64,000 nt of DNA from an uncultured Nitrospira sp. (GCA_902500825.1 CABVRX010000004.1:62001-126000), one strand, 5' to 3'; positions 54,778 through 64,000 are shown, numbered from the stretch's first letter. Made by a program: numbers and translations. The notes: generated by a model from the letters alone, not told the origin.

Positions 54778-56236
54778 CGGGCTTGTCCTCAATGAGGATT
54801 CCTTGATTTGCGAGCAATGTTCGAATTTCATCTGCCCGCTTGAAATCTTTTCTACGGCGGGATTGATTGCGTTCCCGTAACAGCTCTTCGATCTCTGCAT
54901 CCGCCAGTCCTGATCGCGTCACACCAATTGGAAGGGCCGCGCCGGTTTCTCCGACTTGTCCAATAGGTACAACGACTGGTCGAAACTGCCATGTATCCAA
55001 CTGAAATAGGCCAAGGGTTTCTCCAAGACTTCTGAACTCTTTTCTGACTGTTTTGCGCGCAGATGTGGATACACCTTGACCAAGCAGCTTATTAACGTCG
55101 TTCTTCATTCCTTGAAATGCAGCGAGGGCCTCGGGTGTATTGAGGTCATCATCCATGCGCGAGTGAAACGTCCCCCTGCACCGTTCGATCACTCCACTGA
55201 GCTCCTTATCAACTGTGGCTCCTGCTTCCGACTCGTCCAATCGTTGAAAGAGATCATAAAAGCCGTTTAGCGCATTCTTGGCTTCTCGCAAACCCTGATC
55301 AGAAAAATCGAGAGGGCCATGGTAATGCGTCGAAAGGAGAAAGTATCGAAGGATTTCACCTGTAACCTCTTCCGACCATTCCGACTTCTCAAAGATCTCA
55401 CGGATCGTGAAGAAATTCCCCAGTGACTTGGACATCTTTTCTTTGTTGATCTGAACAAAGCCGTTGTGGACCCAATAGCGCGCGAATTCTTTTCCCGTTG
55501 CGCCGCAGGACTGCGCGATCTCGTTCTCATGGTGCGGGAAGATCAGATCCATTCCGCCGCCATGGATATCGAAGGTTTCCCCGAGGTGCCGGATCGACAT
55601 GGCGGAACACTCGATATGCCAGCCTGGTCGCCCTAACCCCCAGGGGCTCTCCCACGCCGGCTCGCCCGGCTTACTGTTCTTCCACAGGGCAAAATCCATC
55701 GGACGATGTTTTCGTTCATTGACATCCACACGCGCACCGACTTGCAGGTCCTCAAGTCGTCGCTTTGACAGCCTTCCGTATTCCGGATATTTCGCGACCT
55801 CAAAATACACATCTCCATCCACCACGTACGCCAACCCTTTGTTGATCAATCGTTCCGTCAACTGAACGATGACGGCTATATGCTCTGTGGCCTTGGGCTC
55901 TTCCGTGGCGGCACGGATTCCCAGCTTGGTCATATCCTCATGATAGGCCTGGATGAACTTCTTGGTGATGACATCGCAATTCACACCCTGCTCATTGGCC
56001 CGTTTGATGATCTTGTCGTCCACATCCGTGAAGTTCTTGATGAAGGTTACGGCATAGCCGCTGTGTTCCAGATAACGCCGGAGCACGTCAAAGACCAGGG
56101 CGCTGCGCGCATGACCGATGTGGCAATAGTCATAGACCGTCACCCCGCAGACGTACATGCGTACATGCTTCGGTTCAATCGGCTCGAACACTTCTTGCCG
56201 ACCGGTCAGTGTATTGAACAATGTGAGCCTGCTCAT
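54752..56236 (-). CDS. cysS: Cysteinyl-tRNA synthetase
   Basis: A 494-residue class I aminoacyl-tRNA synthetase. It has VYVCGVTVYDYCHIGHARSA (HIGH motif, zinc-ligand Cys), WHIECSAMSIRHLGETFDIH, the zinc-site HHENEIAQSCG, and KMSKSLGNF. Length is normal. It overlaps the dedA-like gene (ATGA) upstream and the rlmB-like gene downstream, in a minus-strand unit surE-dedA-cysS-rlmB. Confidence 0.97.
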   Translation of the reverse strand: MSRLTLFNTLTGRQEVFEPIEPKHVRMYVCGVTVYDYCHIGHARSALVFDVLRRYLEHSGYAVTFIKNFTDVDDKIIKRANEQGVNCDVITKKFIQAYHEDMTKLGIRAATEEPKATEHIAVIVQLTERLINKGLAYVVDGDVYFEVAKYPEYGRLSKRRLEDLQVGARVDVNERKHRPMDFALWKNSKPGEPAWESPWGLGRPGWHIECSAMSIRHLGETFDIHGGGMDLIFPHHENEIAQSCGATGKEFARYWVHNGFVQINKEKMSKSLGNFFTIREIFEKSEWSEEVTGEILRYFLLSTHYHGPLDFSDQGLREAKNALNGFYDLFQRLDESEAGATVDKELSGVIERCRGTFHSRMDDDLNTPEALAAFQGMKNDVNKLLGQGVSTSARKTVRKEFRSLGETLGLFQLDTWQFRPVVVPIGQVGETGAALPIGVTRSGLADAEIEELLRERNQSRRRKDFKRADEIRTLLANQGILIEDKPDGTTRWKR

Positions 56237-56877
56237 GAAGCCCCTGGGCTCGTTCGTCGTTTTGGCCAGTGAGACCAGAGGAAGTAGCCGATGGCTGCAG
56301 CCAGGAGAAGTCCGATGACGATGTCAAATTGATGAAAGTAATCCCGAAGATGTTCCCACTGTTCGCCCATACGAAGGCCGATATAGGCCAGCAGATAGCA
56401 CCAGGGCAACGCTCCGACAAAGGTGAAGACGACAAATCGCGGGAAATTCATCTTCGCAATGCCGGCCGGGAGCGAAATGAACGTGCGCACCACCGGGAGC
56501 ATTCTGCTGAAAAAGACGGCCGCCTCCCCATATTTTGCGAACCAACGATCGGCGATATCCAGATCACGGTGCGAAACCAAAAAATACGGTCCATACCGTT
56601 CCGCAAATGGTCGTCCACCCCAGACGCCCGCGTAATACGCCACGATCGAACCGAGCACATTGCCGACCGCGCCGGCCAGCGTGACCCCAAGCATCGTAAA
56701 CTGTCCGGTCATGACCAGATAACCGGAAAACGGCATGATAATTTCACTCGGAAGCGGAATACAGGCGCTTTCGACGGCCATCGTGAAAAGGATGCCTCCG
56801 TAGCCGAACCTTGAAATACACGCAATGACGAATCGGCTCAACTCGCTGATGACGGCTTCGATCAGTCCTCCTATCAC
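56233..56877 (-). CDS. DedA-family membrane protein
   Basis: A 214-residue inner-membrane protein of the DedA/VTT family, with the characteristic start of the domain ESACIPLPSEIIMPFSGYLV and the reentrant-loop stretch SIVAYYAGVWGGRPFAERYG, then FFSRMLPVVRTFISLPAGIA. Members act in lipid (undecaprenyl-phosphate) translocation or proton-coupled homeostasis. The gene ends in an ATGA overlap with cysS and begins four bases after surE. Confidence 0.94.
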   Translation of the reverse strand: MIGGLIEAVISELSRFVIACISRFGYGGILFTMAVESACIPLPSEIIMPFSGYLVMTGQFTMLGVTLAGAVGNVLGSIVAYYAGVWGGRPFAERYGPYFLVSHRDLDIADRWFAKYGEAAVFFSRMLPVVRTFISLPAGIAKMNFPRFVVFTFVGALPWCYLLAYIGLRMGEQWEHLRDYFHQFDIVIGLLLAAAIGYFLWSHWPKRRTSPGAS

Positions 56878-56881
56878 GCTC

Positions 56882-57685
56882 TTACCTCCCTGTACGGCCG
56901 ATCGATGGCCGAGCGGTTGAGGACTTCTTGATGCGCCGGTTCATGATCGGCTCCCACGACCGGAATTGGTCCAGCACTCCATAATGCGTCGTATCCAGAT
57001 GGATCGGCGTGATGGAGACGAACCCTTCTTCAATCGCCTCGTGATCGGCGTCCTTACTGCGACTCCACGAGACCCGCTCGCCGGCAATCCAATAATATTT
57101 TCGCCCATGCGGATCGAGCTTTTCGACGATGGGATTATGAAACCGCCTCCGGCTGAGACAGGTGACACGCACGCCCCTGATGTCACGGCGCGGCCGATTC
57201 GGGATATTCACGTTCACGAGCGTTTCCTCGGGCAGACCACGAGCAAGGACAAGCCGGACCACGCGTGCCGCATAACTTGCACCAACGTCAAAGCGAAAGG
57301 CGTCCCGTCCTTCTTGGGAGACCGCCACGGACGGCACGCCAAGAATGGTCCCTTCCATCGCCGCTGATACAGTGCCTGAGTACATCACATCATCGCCGAG
57401 ATTGACCCCTTTGTTGATACCGGACACGACGATGGCCGGTGGTTTCGGCATGACTTTGAGCAGCGCAAGATTCACGCAGTCCACCGGCGTGCCGTTCACG
57501 GCATACGTGCGTGGCCGCAGTTGCTGAAGCCGCAACGGCTTGTGCAATGTCACAGCGTGAGCAACGGCCGTGCGCTCCCGATCTGGGGCGACAACCCAGA
57601 CTTCCCCGATTGCCGTAAGCGCCTTCGCCAAAGCTTCGATTCCCGGGGAGTGGACACCATCGTCGTTGGTCACGAGAATACGCAT
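56882..57685 (-). CDS. surE: 5'-nucleotidase / survival protein SurE
   Basis: A 267-residue metallophosphatase that dephosphorylates nucleotides. The metal-binding start RILVTNDDGVHSPGIEALAK and the segment VVSGINKGVNLGDDVMYSGT are diagnostic. Length is normal. A Rho-independent terminator for the tRNA-Pro gene lies directly upstream, so surE probably has its own promoter very close to its start or is read through. Confidence 0.97.
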   Translation of the reverse strand: MRILVTNDDGVHSPGIEALAKALTAIGEVWVVAPDRERTAVAHAVTLHKPLRLQQLRPRTYAVNGTPVDCVNLALLKVMPKPPAIVVSGINKGVNLGDDVMYSGTVSAAMEGTILGVPSVAVSQEGRDAFRFDVGASYAARVVRLVLARGLPEETLVNVNIPNRPRRDIRGVRVTCLSRRRFHNPIVEKLDPHGRKYYWIAGERVSWSRSKDADHEAIEEGFVSITPIHLDTTHYGVLDQFRSWEPIMNRRIKKSSTARPSIGRTGR

Positions 57686-57699
57686 GGTCCGCCTTCAAC

Positions 57700-57723
57700 A
57701 AAAAGAGCTGCGCGAGGCAGCTC
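57700..57723 (-). terminator. Rho-independent terminator after tRNA-Pro
   Basis: On the minus strand, GAGCTGC and GCAGCTC pair around a five-base loop and are followed by five T residues. It lies 73 bases after the tRNA 3' end and only 15 bases before the surE start codon, so it separates the tRNA transcript from the surE operon. Confidence 0.85.
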
Positions 57724-57795
57724 CCTGGATCAAGACTGAGCCGGTGGATACAGCCGCTCAGTCCTCAGCCCTCATCATTCGGCACTCTGAAGAAT

Positions 57796-57872
57796 TGGTC
57801 GGGGCGGCGGGATTTGAACCCACGACCACTCGCACCCCAAGCGAGTGCGCTACCGGGCTGCGCTACGCCCCG
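57796..57872 (-). tRNA. tRNA-Pro (anticodon GGG)
   Basis: A 77-base tRNA on the minus strand. The seven-base acceptor stem CGGGGCG/CGCCCCG, the D-arm region AGCGCAGCCCGGTAGCGC, the anticodon arm CTCGC-TTGGGGT-GCGAG with GGG at the anticodon, and the T-arm GGGTTCAAATCCC are all present. Discriminator A and an encoded CCA end follow. It reads CCC (and CCU by wobble) proline codons. The order ihfA-merR-tRNA-Pro resembles arrangements in other bacteria. Confidence 0.96.
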
Positions 57873-57941
57873 ACATGTACAGAACTTTCTCGAGATCCTT
57901 CGTTGTTCATACACCATTGGCTGTCTTTGATGAAACAGCCT

Positions 57942-58304
57942 TCATCCTGAGTGCGAGTCGATAATCTTCAAAATGATGCGAAGATCCCCCTTCAACTTCC
58001 TCACGATGTCCTTCGGACGAACCTTTCGCGACCCTGCCCTCCCACGGCGGGCCCAATATCGTTTCACGCCTTCGATTGTATGCCCTTCTTCATACAACAT
58101 GCGCTTAATTTCTAACACGGTTTCCACGTCCCGTTGAACATAGAGACGTTGATTTCCTCGACTTTTTTTAGGCTTTAAAAAGGTGAATTGCGATTCCCAA
58201 AAGCGGAGTACATACGCGGGAAGCTTCGTCAGTTGACTCACTTCTCCGATTTTATAGAAGACCTTGCTCCCCAGCCTGGGTTCAGTTCCCATGACCGGCC
58301 TCAC
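57942..58304 (-). CDS. MerR-family transcriptional regulator
   Basis: A 120-residue protein with the winged-helix domain of the MerR family: KIGEVSQLTKLPAYVLRFWE, then LKPKKSRGNQRLYVQRDVET and IKRMLYEEGHTIEGVKRYW. After the winged helix only a short basic tail follows, with no effector domain. This small MerR protein is normally found just downstream of ihfA in many bacteria, as here (31-base gap). Its regulon is not known. Confidence 0.93.
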   Translation of the reverse strand: MRPVMGTEPRLGSKVFYKIGEVSQLTKLPAYVLRFWESQFTFLKPKKSRGNQRLYVQRDVETVLEIKRMLYEEGHTIEGVKRYWARRGRAGSRKVRPKDIVRKLKGDLRIILKIIDSHSG

Positions 58305-58334
58305 GTTGCGGTCGATGATGTGGGTGAAGCAGAT

Positions 58335-58610
58335 TTACGAGTTGACGTACTTCTTGAACACCTGACTCGGCCGAAACGTAACGACTCGACGGGGAGTAAT
58401 CCCAATTTCTTCTCCAGTTCGAGGATTTCGCCCCTTACGGGCTCCCTTGCTGCGGACAACAAAATTTCCAAACCCCGCGATCTTGACCGATTCTCCCTTC
58501 TGTAACACCGACTTGAGTAGATTCAACACAAATTCAACGATATCCGCCGCTTCATTTTTCGAGATGCCGACCTGCTTGAAAATTTCGTCAGCGATATCCG
58601 CCTTTCTCAT
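58335..58610 (-). CDS. ihfA: Integration host factor subunit alpha (HU/IHF family)
   Basis: A 91-residue DNA-bending protein. The N-terminal helices KADIADEIFKQVGISKNEAA and the arm region FGNFVVRSKGARKGRNPRTG, with the conserved GRNPRTGEE and Pro, are typical of the IHF-alpha/HU family. It lies upstream of the MerR-like gene, the usual ihfA-merR order. The promoter is 80 bases or so upstream (see that entry). Confidence 0.93.
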   Translation of the reverse strand: MRKADIADEIFKQVGISKNEAADIVEFVLNLLKSVLQKGESVKIAGFGNFVVRSKGARKGRNPRTGEEIGITPRRVVTFRPSQVFKKYVNS

Positions 58611-58689
58611 GCCACCCCCCTACGTGACCACTGCAACTCGCCGCGCGTCAGTCCTGTCGACTATTTCCGCAATGCGATGAGTTTTGCTT

Positions 58690-58718
58690 AAGTTACGTGA
58701 GGTTATGAAACCTGTCAA
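58690..58718 (-). promoter_or_regulatory. Sigma-70 promoter of ihfA
   Basis: TTGACA (58713-58718) and TAACTT (58690-58695) are 17 bases apart on the minus strand. The spacer contains the inverted repeat GGTT-TCAT-AACC, which could be a regulator site. The start of transcription would be near 58683, about 75 bases before the ihfA ATG. Confidence 0.65.
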
Positions 58719-58750
58719 GAATTAATTTGGTGACTGCTTACGAAAATACG

Positions 58751-60400
58751 CTAATCCTTGGCGAGCAATTTGTACTCGATACTATCAACCAGCGCCTGCC
58801 AGGTCGCCTCGATGATGTTTTCCGAGACTCCCACCGTTCCCCATTTATCCTTATGGTCTCCGGATTCGATCAACACGCGCACTTTCGACTCAGTCCCCCG
58901 ATTGGCCGCCAGCACGCGCACCTTGTAGTCGAGCAGTTTCACCTCTTGAAGCTGGGGATAGAATTTTTCCAAAGCCTTTCGTAGGGCATGGTCAAGGGCA
59001 TTGACCGGCCCAGCACCGATGGCCGCCGTATGTTCGACCGCGTCACCGACCTTGACCATCACGGTCGCTTCAGACACGAGCGTGCCATCTTCCTGCTTCT
59101 TCTCGACAATGACGCGAAACCCGAGCAATTGAAACGAGGGTCGGTGGCCCCCCATCGCCTTCCGCATCAGCAGTTCAAACGATCCTTCGGCGCCTTCAAA
59201 TTGATAGCCCTGGTTCTCACGGTCTTTCAGCGTATGGATCAGCTCGTCGACCTTGGAATGGTTCTTGGGAAGCTTGATGCCGTAGGCTCCTAGCTTGTCG
59301 AGAAGCCCGCTCCGCCCTCCATAATCGGAGATCAGCATCCGCTGTTGATTACCGACTTTGGTCGGATCGACATGTTCGTAGGTAGACGAATTCTTCAGCA
59401 CGGCATGAATATGCACTCCCCCCTTGTGCGCAAACGCGGCATCGCCGACATAGGGTTGGTGTTTGTTCGGCATCAGATTCGCGATTTCGGTGACAAAACC
59501 TGACACATCCTTCAGGTGGCTCAACCGATCGGTCAAAGCCGGACGCTTCATCTTCAACTCTAAATTGGGAATAATCGAACAAAGATTCGCGTTTCCACAT
59601 CGCTCGCCAATTCCGTTGATTGTCCCTTGCACCTGAACGATGCCGGTCTCGATCGCCACCAATGAATTGGCCACTGCCATTTCGCAGTCATTATGCGCAT
59701 GAATACCGAGCAGAACTCGACACTCGCGTTGAACCACCTGGCAGATCTCACGGATTTCCCACGGCATGGTCCCACCGTTGGTATCACACAGAATCACCCG
59801 CTCAGCACCGGCCTCCACGGCTTTTCTGATCGTAGTCAGCGCATACTCTGGGTTGGTCTTGTATCCATCGAAGAAGTGTTCCGCATCATAGAACACTCGG
59901 CGCCCCTTCGCCCGCAAGTACGCGATCGAATCTGCGATCAACTCTAAGTTCTTGGCCAGCGAGATCCCAAGGGCATCGGTCACATGCAGCGACCAGGTTT
60001 TCCCGAAGAGCGTGATCGTCTTCGTTTCTGCAGCGAGCAAGGCCTGGAGATTGGGGTCCTTGCGAACCGTATTGCTGGCTTTCCTGGTAGCACCGAACGC
60101 AATAACGTCGGCATGCTCCAGCGGAATGGTTTTGATCATCCGGAAAAATTCGATATCTTTCGGGTTCGCCCCAGGCCAGCCGCCTTCAATAAAATGGACG
60201 CCCAGGCTATCCAACTTTTGCGCAATGAGGACCTTGTCCTCGGCTGAAAAACTGACGTCCTCCGCCTGAGCGCCGTCGCGCAAGGTGGTGTCATAGATTT
60301 CTAATGATGCTGTTTGATCAGCAGACAGCTTTCGTTCAAGAATCGGCTGTGGCTCACGAACAGCGCGAGAAGAAATGGATTGCGAGGGTTTTCGGGCCAT
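58751..60400 (-). CDS. cimA: Citramalate synthase
   Basis: A 549-residue enzyme of the isopropylmalate synthase/homocitrate synthase family. The catalytic domain starts LEIYDTTLRDGAQAEDVSFS, then HIEGGWPGANPKDIEFF-type and HAHNDCEMAVANSLVAIETG, and FAHKGGVHIHAVLKNSSTYE. A C-terminal LeuA dimer-regulatory domain is present (PVNALDHALRKALEKFYPQL and following). DGAQ and the length match CimA, which condenses pyruvate with acetyl-CoA in the threonine-independent route to isoleucine. The start at 60400 is a best guess; a GTG at 60457 is possible, and no ribosome binding site decides. Confidence 0.93.
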   Translation of the reverse strand: MARKPSQSISSRAVREPQPILERKLSADQTASLEIYDTTLRDGAQAEDVSFSAEDKVLIAQKLDSLGVHFIEGGWPGANPKDIEFFRMIKTIPLEHADVIAFGATRKASNTVRKDPNLQALLAAETKTITLFGKTWSLHVTDALGISLAKNLELIADSIAYLRAKGRRVFYDAEHFFDGYKTNPEYALTTIRKAVEAGAERVILCDTNGGTMPWEIREICQVVQRECRVLLGIHAHNDCEMAVANSLVAIETGIVQVQGTINGIGERCGNANLCSIIPNLELKMKRPALTDRLSHLKDVSGFVTEIANLMPNKHQPYVGDAAFAHKGGVHIHAVLKNSSTYEHVDPTKVGNQQRMLISDYGGRSGLLDKLGAYGIKLPKNHSKVDELIHTLKDRENQGYQFEGAEGSFELLMRKAMGGHRPSFQLLGFRVIVEKKQEDGTLVSEATVMVKVGDAVEHTAAIGAGPVNALDHALRKALEKFYPQLQEVKLLDYKVRVLAANRGTESKVRVLIESGDHKDKWGTVGVSENIIEATWQALVDSIEYKLLAKD

Positions 60401-60625
60401 GGGAAGAGAGGGTATCAGGAGCAGGGCTCCCCTGTCGAGACGTCCAGGGACCGACACCGTTCGTCGACGTCAGGCGGTGTGTCCCTCATGGCCGACTTCC
60501 GATAGGGTGAGCCATGGCTTAATCGATCGGCCCACTGATCCAGATACGAGAGATCAAGCTCCCGCACCGAGCTGAACCGGATTAATTGGTGATGAAGTGA
60601 AAAATGTTTGCGAGCTGTGGGCCTT

Positions 60626-60644
60626 GTCCTGACTCTTTCAGGAC
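60626..60644 (-). terminator. Hairpin overlapping the lysC stop codon
   Basis: GTCCTGA and TCAGGAC pair over seven bases around a five-base loop, and the TGA inside the first arm is the lysC stop codon. No T-run follows, so this may be an attenuating or stabilising hairpin between lysC and cimA rather than an intrinsic terminator. Confidence 0.45.
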
Positions 60645-61861
60645 TGCGCCTGATCGAGATCAAACGCCGAATGGAGAGAGCGCATGGCGAGTTCGAGATA
60701 TTTCTCGTCGATGACGCAGGAGATTTTGATCTCTGAGGTGCTGATCATCATGATATTGATCCCCTCGCGGGACAACACCTGAAACATCTTCGCCGCCACG
60801 CCTGAGTGCGACCGCATGCCCACGCCGATCAGCGAGACTTTGGCAATGGCCTCCGTCACCGAGACGGATTTGGCTTCGATGTCCTTCGCCACGGCTTGAA
60901 TGATCGAGACCGCCTGCTTGAGGTCGGCGCGGGGCACGGTAAAGGAGAGATCCGTCAGGGTGGCCTGGCTCATGTTCTGAATAATCATGTCCACGTTGAT
61001 ATGGGCTTCCGCAACAGATCCAAAAATCCTGGCAGCGATTCCCGGCTTGTCCGGTACCCCGATGACTGTAATCTTGGCTTGATTACGATCTCCGGTCACC
61101 CCGGCGATGGCCGCCGCTTCCATACCTGCATCTTCCTTTGTCACGAGCGTGCCCTTTCCTTCTTTGAAGCTCGAATTGACCTCGACCGGAACGTTGAACT
61201 TGGCCGCGAACTCCACCGATCTCGTCTGAAGGACTTTCGCCCCAAGACTGGCCATCTCAAGCATCTCTTCATACGCAATCTTGTCGATCCGCCTCGCCGC
61301 CGGCACGATATTGGGGTCTGCCGTATAGACCCCATCGACGTCGGTGAAGATAACGCACCGGTCCGCCTTCAAGGCCGCCGCCAGGGCAACGGCTGAAAGA
61401 TCGGACCCTCCACGGCCAAGGGTGGTCACGTCCGATTGTTCATTGATCCCCTGGAACCCGGCCACCACCGGGATGATGCCCTGCTTCAAGGCCTCCTTGA
61501 TACGATCCGCCGTGACTCGCGCGATCCGCGCTTTGGTGTGCGCACTATCGGTGATGATGCCGACCTGGCGTCCCGTAAAGGACCGGGCGTTGATCCCTCG
61601 TCCCCGCAATTCCATCGACAGCAGCGCGATGGTAATCCGCTCTCCCGTCGAGAGCAGCATGTCCAATTCGCGTTCGTCCGGAACAGTGGTCACTTCATGT
61701 GCGAGCTTGAGCAGCCGATCGGTCTCGCCACTCATCGCCGAGAGGACGACGACGACTTGATTCCCCTCCTGCTGCGTCTGAGCCACCCGGTCGGCAACAC
61801 GATGGATGCGCTCAATCGTTCCAACGGAAGTCCCGCCGTATTTTTGAACGATCAGCGCCAT
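60638..61861 (-). CDS. lysC: Aspartate kinase
   Basis: A 407-residue aspartokinase, first step of the lysine/threonine/methionine pathway. The catalytic signature [10 protein letters not shown] is at the N-terminus and the AAK domain continues with [20 protein letters not shown]. Two ACT domains ([40 protein letters not shown]) are at the C-terminus and allow feedback inhibition. It follows the ApgM-like gene by five bases, on the order thrC, apgM-like, lysC, so this is an aspartate-family operon. Confidence 0.97.
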   Translation of the reverse strand: MALIVQKYGGTSVGTIERIHRVADRVAQTQQEGNQVVVVLSAMSGETDRLLKLAHEVTTVPDERELDMLLSTGERITIALLSMELRGRGINARSFTGRQVGIITDSAHTKARIARVTADRIKEALKQGIIPVVAGFQGINEQSDVTTLGRGGSDLSAVALAAALKADRCVIFTDVDGVYTADPNIVPAARRIDKIAYEEMLEMASLGAKVLQTRSVEFAAKFNVPVEVNSSFKEGKGTLVTKEDAGMEAAAIAGVTGDRNQAKITVIGVPDKPGIAARIFGSVAEAHINVDMIIQNMSQATLTDLSFTVPRADLKQAVSIIQAVAKDIEAKSVSVTEAIAKVSLIGVGMRSHSGVAAKMFQVLSREGINIMMISTSEIKISCVIDEKYLELAMRSLHSAFDLDQAQS

Positions 61862-61866
61862 GGGGC

Positions 61867-63075
61867 TTAGCTCTTGGAGAAGAACTTGATCACGAATTTG
61901 GTCGCATCACGGGCCGGCATGTTCACGGCAAGCGCATCGGCTTCGGTGAATCGGCGACCGCCCGTCTCAGAGCTTTGTCTTCCTCCCTCACCAAACGCAT
62001 AGATGGCCTGACCTTGTTCATCTGCAGCATGATCACAGACCACGAGGAACCGATAGGGACCTTGCTTGGCCAGGCCTTCAACGAGCGGCCCAACCAAGTC
62101 CCGATCGAACTCCTCAATACCGCGAACCTTAGCCTTGATATCGGTCCCGTGGATCACCTCGTCCGTCAATTCGGCATGCACATACACAAAATCCTTCTTG
62201 GCCAATTCTTCCAGCGCCACCGCCGCCTTGGTGCGAAGATCGCCGTCGGCCAGCCTCTCGGGATCCGCCGCTTCGAGCCCCGCACTGAGCCCGACGCCAC
62301 GATAGACGTCGCTGGTCGCCACAACCGCCCCTCCGATGTCATATTTTTCCACCAAGCTGGGCCACATGACTGCTCGTCCTTCACCCCACAACCAGATACA
62401 GTTTGCCGGCTTCTTTCCCTCTGCGACCCGGTCGTCGTTCACAGGATGGTCGCGCAGGGTCAGGTGTGCGGCATCCATCAACTTCCGGAGGATATCCGCC
62501 CCGTCTCCCGTGGGGAGGGCATCGGCAATGGATTGGCCCAGGATCGTTTGTGGGTCGGTGCACCGGGCTCGTGGTTTTCCGTTCACCCAGACCATCAGGT
62601 GGCGATGACCGGCTCCCGGATAAAACTGGATGGTCTCCGAGCCGAGCTGTTCATTGATCGCTTCTATCAATTCGCGCGCGTCTTCGGTTTCGATCAACCC
62701 GGCCGTCGCATCCTCCAGGATCACATGCGGCCCTAATTTCTTGATTTCGTTCCCTTTGCCGCCTTCCGCCCCCAAGGTCACCATCGTACAGCGATACACC
62801 ACGTCGTGTTCCGTCACCGAGACACCCAAACTCGCCGCTTCCAGCGGACCTGGGCCTTGATAGAATTTTTTGGGGTCGTAGCCAAGAATCGCGGCCCCGA
62901 TCAATCCGCTCCCGTGGCGAACTCCGTCCACGGGCATCACCAACTGACCGAGTTCTCCGATCTGCGCGAGTCGATCGAGATGGGGAATCGATGCCGCTTG
63001 CAGCGCGGTGCGTCCCTCCAGTTCCGGCCTCGGACGGTCCGCCATCCCGCCGGCATGCACCATCACATATTTCAT
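61867..63075 (-). CDS. ApgM-like alkaline-phosphatase-superfamily protein, possible homoserine kinase
   Basis: A 402-residue protein of the archaeal-type cofactor-independent phosphoglycerate mutase family, whose members next to thr genes have been proposed as homoserine kinases (TIGR02535-type). Typical segments are [40 protein letters not shown] and [20 protein letters not shown]. Its place between thrC and lysC fits that proposal, as no thrB is visible. However, the first metal-ligand Asp (GDGMAD pattern) is replaced by Gly (AGGMAD), the nucleophile motif GSD reads GSG, and the last His-bearing motif near the C-terminus is absent. Serine, TDEVIH and CDH remain. It may be an altered kinase, a binding protein, or inactive. 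The ATG at 63075 is used; a GTG at 63084 is an alternative. Confidence 0.8.
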   Translation of the reverse strand: MKYVMVHAGGMADRPRPELEGRTALQAASIPHLDRLAQIGELGQLVMPVDGVRHGSGLIGAAILGYDPKKFYQGPGPLEAASLGVSVTEHDVVYRCTMVTLGAEGGKGNEIKKLGPHVILEDATAGLIETEDARELIEAINEQLGSETIQFYPGAGHRHLMVWVNGKPRARCTDPQTILGQSIADALPTGDGADILRKLMDAAHLTLRDHPVNDDRVAEGKKPANCIWLWGEGRAVMWPSLVEKYDIGGAVVATSDVYRGVGLSAGLEAADPERLADGDLRTKAAVALEELAKKDFVYVHAELTDEVIHGTDIKAKVRGIEEFDRDLVGPLVEGLAKQGPYRFLVVCDHAADEQGQAIYAFGEGGRQSSETGGRRFTEADALAVNMPARDATKFVIKFFSKS

Positions 63076-63091
63076 GAGGTCCACACGTCTG

Positions 63092-64000
63092 TCACACGTT
63101 CAAGAGACGAGCCACGTCTTCGCGCGTTGCCTTGACGGTGACCGGTTGCTTGGACACACTGATCGCCGTATCGGCGTCCTTCAAACCATGCCCTGTAAGC
63201 GTGCATACAACTGTCTCTCCCTCCCGTAGAATCTTGGTTCGATGCAGCTTGGCGACGCCGGCAACGGACGCAGCGGAAGCCGGCTCACAAAAGACGCCTT
63301 CCGTCGCGGCGACCGTCGCATAAGCCTGGAGAATTTCTTCATCCGTCACCATATCGATCGCACCCGCGGATTCCTCCACGGCCTTCAAGGCCGCGGACCA
63401 GCTGGCGGGATTGCCGATTCGAATGGCCGTCGCAATCGTCTGCGGTTGATCGACAACCCTCCCCAACACGATCGGAGCGGCGCCGGCGGCTTGAAAACCC
63501 ATCATGCGAGGCACTCTTGTGGTCTGATTCGCCGCGCGATATTCTTTATACCCTTTCCAATAGGCCGTGATATTCCCCGCATTACCGACCGGCAGGACGT
63601 GAAGCGCCGGGGCCTCACCGAGTTGATCACAGACCTCAAAGGCGGCGGTTTTTTGCCCCTCGATCCTGAACGGATTCACCGAATTCACCAACTCGATGGG
63701 CAGCGTGGCCGAAAATTCCTTGACGAGCGCGAGAGCCTGATCAAAGTTGCCTTCGAGTTGAATGACGGTTGCCTGGTGCATCATGGCTTGGGACAACTTC
63801 CCCATGGCGATCTTGCCCGCCGGGATCAATACAAAAACCGATAGTCCGGCACGGGCTCCGTAGGCGGCAGCCGATGCAGAAGTATTGCCGGTCGATGCGC
63901 ACATCACAGCGCGTGCTCCACTCTCCACGGCTTTTGAGATGGCCAACGTCATTCCGCGGTCTTTGAACGAACCGGTCGGGTTGACTCCCTCGAACTTCAG
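63092..64000 (-). CDS. thrC: Threonine synthase (partial, N-terminus outside window)
   Basis: About 303 C-terminal residues of a PLP-dependent threonine synthase, which converts O-phosphohomoserine to threonine. The PLP lysine motif [10 protein letters not shown] lies at the edge (about 63950-63980), followed by [20 protein letters not shown] and the phosphate loop. The frame is open to the right window edge, so this is not a truncated gene. It leads an operon with the ApgM-like gene and lysC. Confidence 0.96.
   Translation of the reverse strand: MKFEGVNPTGSFKDRGMTLAISKAVESGARAVMCASTGNTSASAAAYGARAGLSVFVLIPAGKIAMGKLSQAMMHQATVIQLEGNFDQALALVKEFSATLPIELVNSVNPFRIEGQKTAAFEVCDQLGEAPALHVLPVGNAGNITAYWKGYKEYRAANQTTRVPRMMGFQAAGAAPIVLGRVVDQPQTIATAIRIGNPASWSAALKAVEESAGAIDMVTDEEILQAYATVAATEGVFCEPASAASVAGVAKLHRTKILREGETVVCTLTGHGLKDADTAISVSKQPVTVKATREDVARLLNV

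Overview
This window reads as a chromosomal segment of a Gram-negative bacterium, most likely Nitrospira (Nitrospirota) or a close relative. I infer this from the overall gene set: an F1 ATP synthase cluster, a SoxC/SoxD-like sulfite dehydrogenase pair, outer-membrane lipoproteins and barrels, type IV pilus minor-pilin clusters, and a guanidine-I riboswitch with a permease and a guanidinase-like ureohydrolase, as reported for comammox Nitrospira. No database search was possible, so the assignment rests on recognised families and gene order.

Layout. 0-4.3 kb: atpH-atpA-atpG-atpD on the minus strand; atpD is cut by the window edge. 4.4-9.6 kb: an accessory strip with a sulfite dehydrogenase pair, two decayed genes (DUF302; F420-reductase-like), a CGNR/ABATE regulator, and a plus-strand DsrE / PNPOx-like / DUF1348 run. 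9.8-15.4 kb: envelope and osmotic-stress genes (small secreted protein, OmpA lipoprotein, MscL, DUF481 barrel, MscS, AsmA). 15.7-20.4 kb: decay and mobility, with a lipase pseudogene carrying three frameshifts, a Tat-exported dimethylformamidase-like protein, an IS5 remnant and an intact IS1595-type element. 20.4-23.4 kb: the guanidine module.

23.7-31.2 kb: an orphan membrane protein, a MidA-like methyltransferase, a secreted protein, then a GT2 / LAB_N / GT39 lipid-linked glycan set and a PAP2 phosphatase. 31.2-35.4 kb: a minus-strand operon of a double-receiver regulator, M1 metallopeptidase and TolB-like propeller. 35.4-38 kb: phoH-ybeY-ftsY. 38-53.6 kb: a large type IV pilus region with two separate minor-pilin sets, PilY1, a PilB/GspE ATPase, a PilZ protein and the prepilin peptidase, closed by a small LuxR-type regulator. 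54-64 kb: housekeeping genes (rlmB-like, cysS, dedA, surE, tRNA-Pro, merR-like, ihfA, cimA, lysC, an ApgM-like gene in the place of homoserine kinase, thrC).

The most interesting locus is the guanidine module at 20.4-23.4 kb. A guanidine-I (ykkC) aptamer lies just upstream of a 25-codon leader ORF with a strong Shine-Dalgarno; that ORF overlaps the permease start codon. A 15-nt stretch inside the aptamer is almost perfectly complementary to the leader's Shine-Dalgarno and AUG, which suggests a translational ON switch. The guanidinase-like gene downstream has lost its own 3' end to an IS1595-type element, whose terminal repeat now supplies the stop codon. A second point is the ApgM-like protein between thrC and lysC. 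It sits where a homoserine kinase is expected but lacks two of the usual metal ligands.
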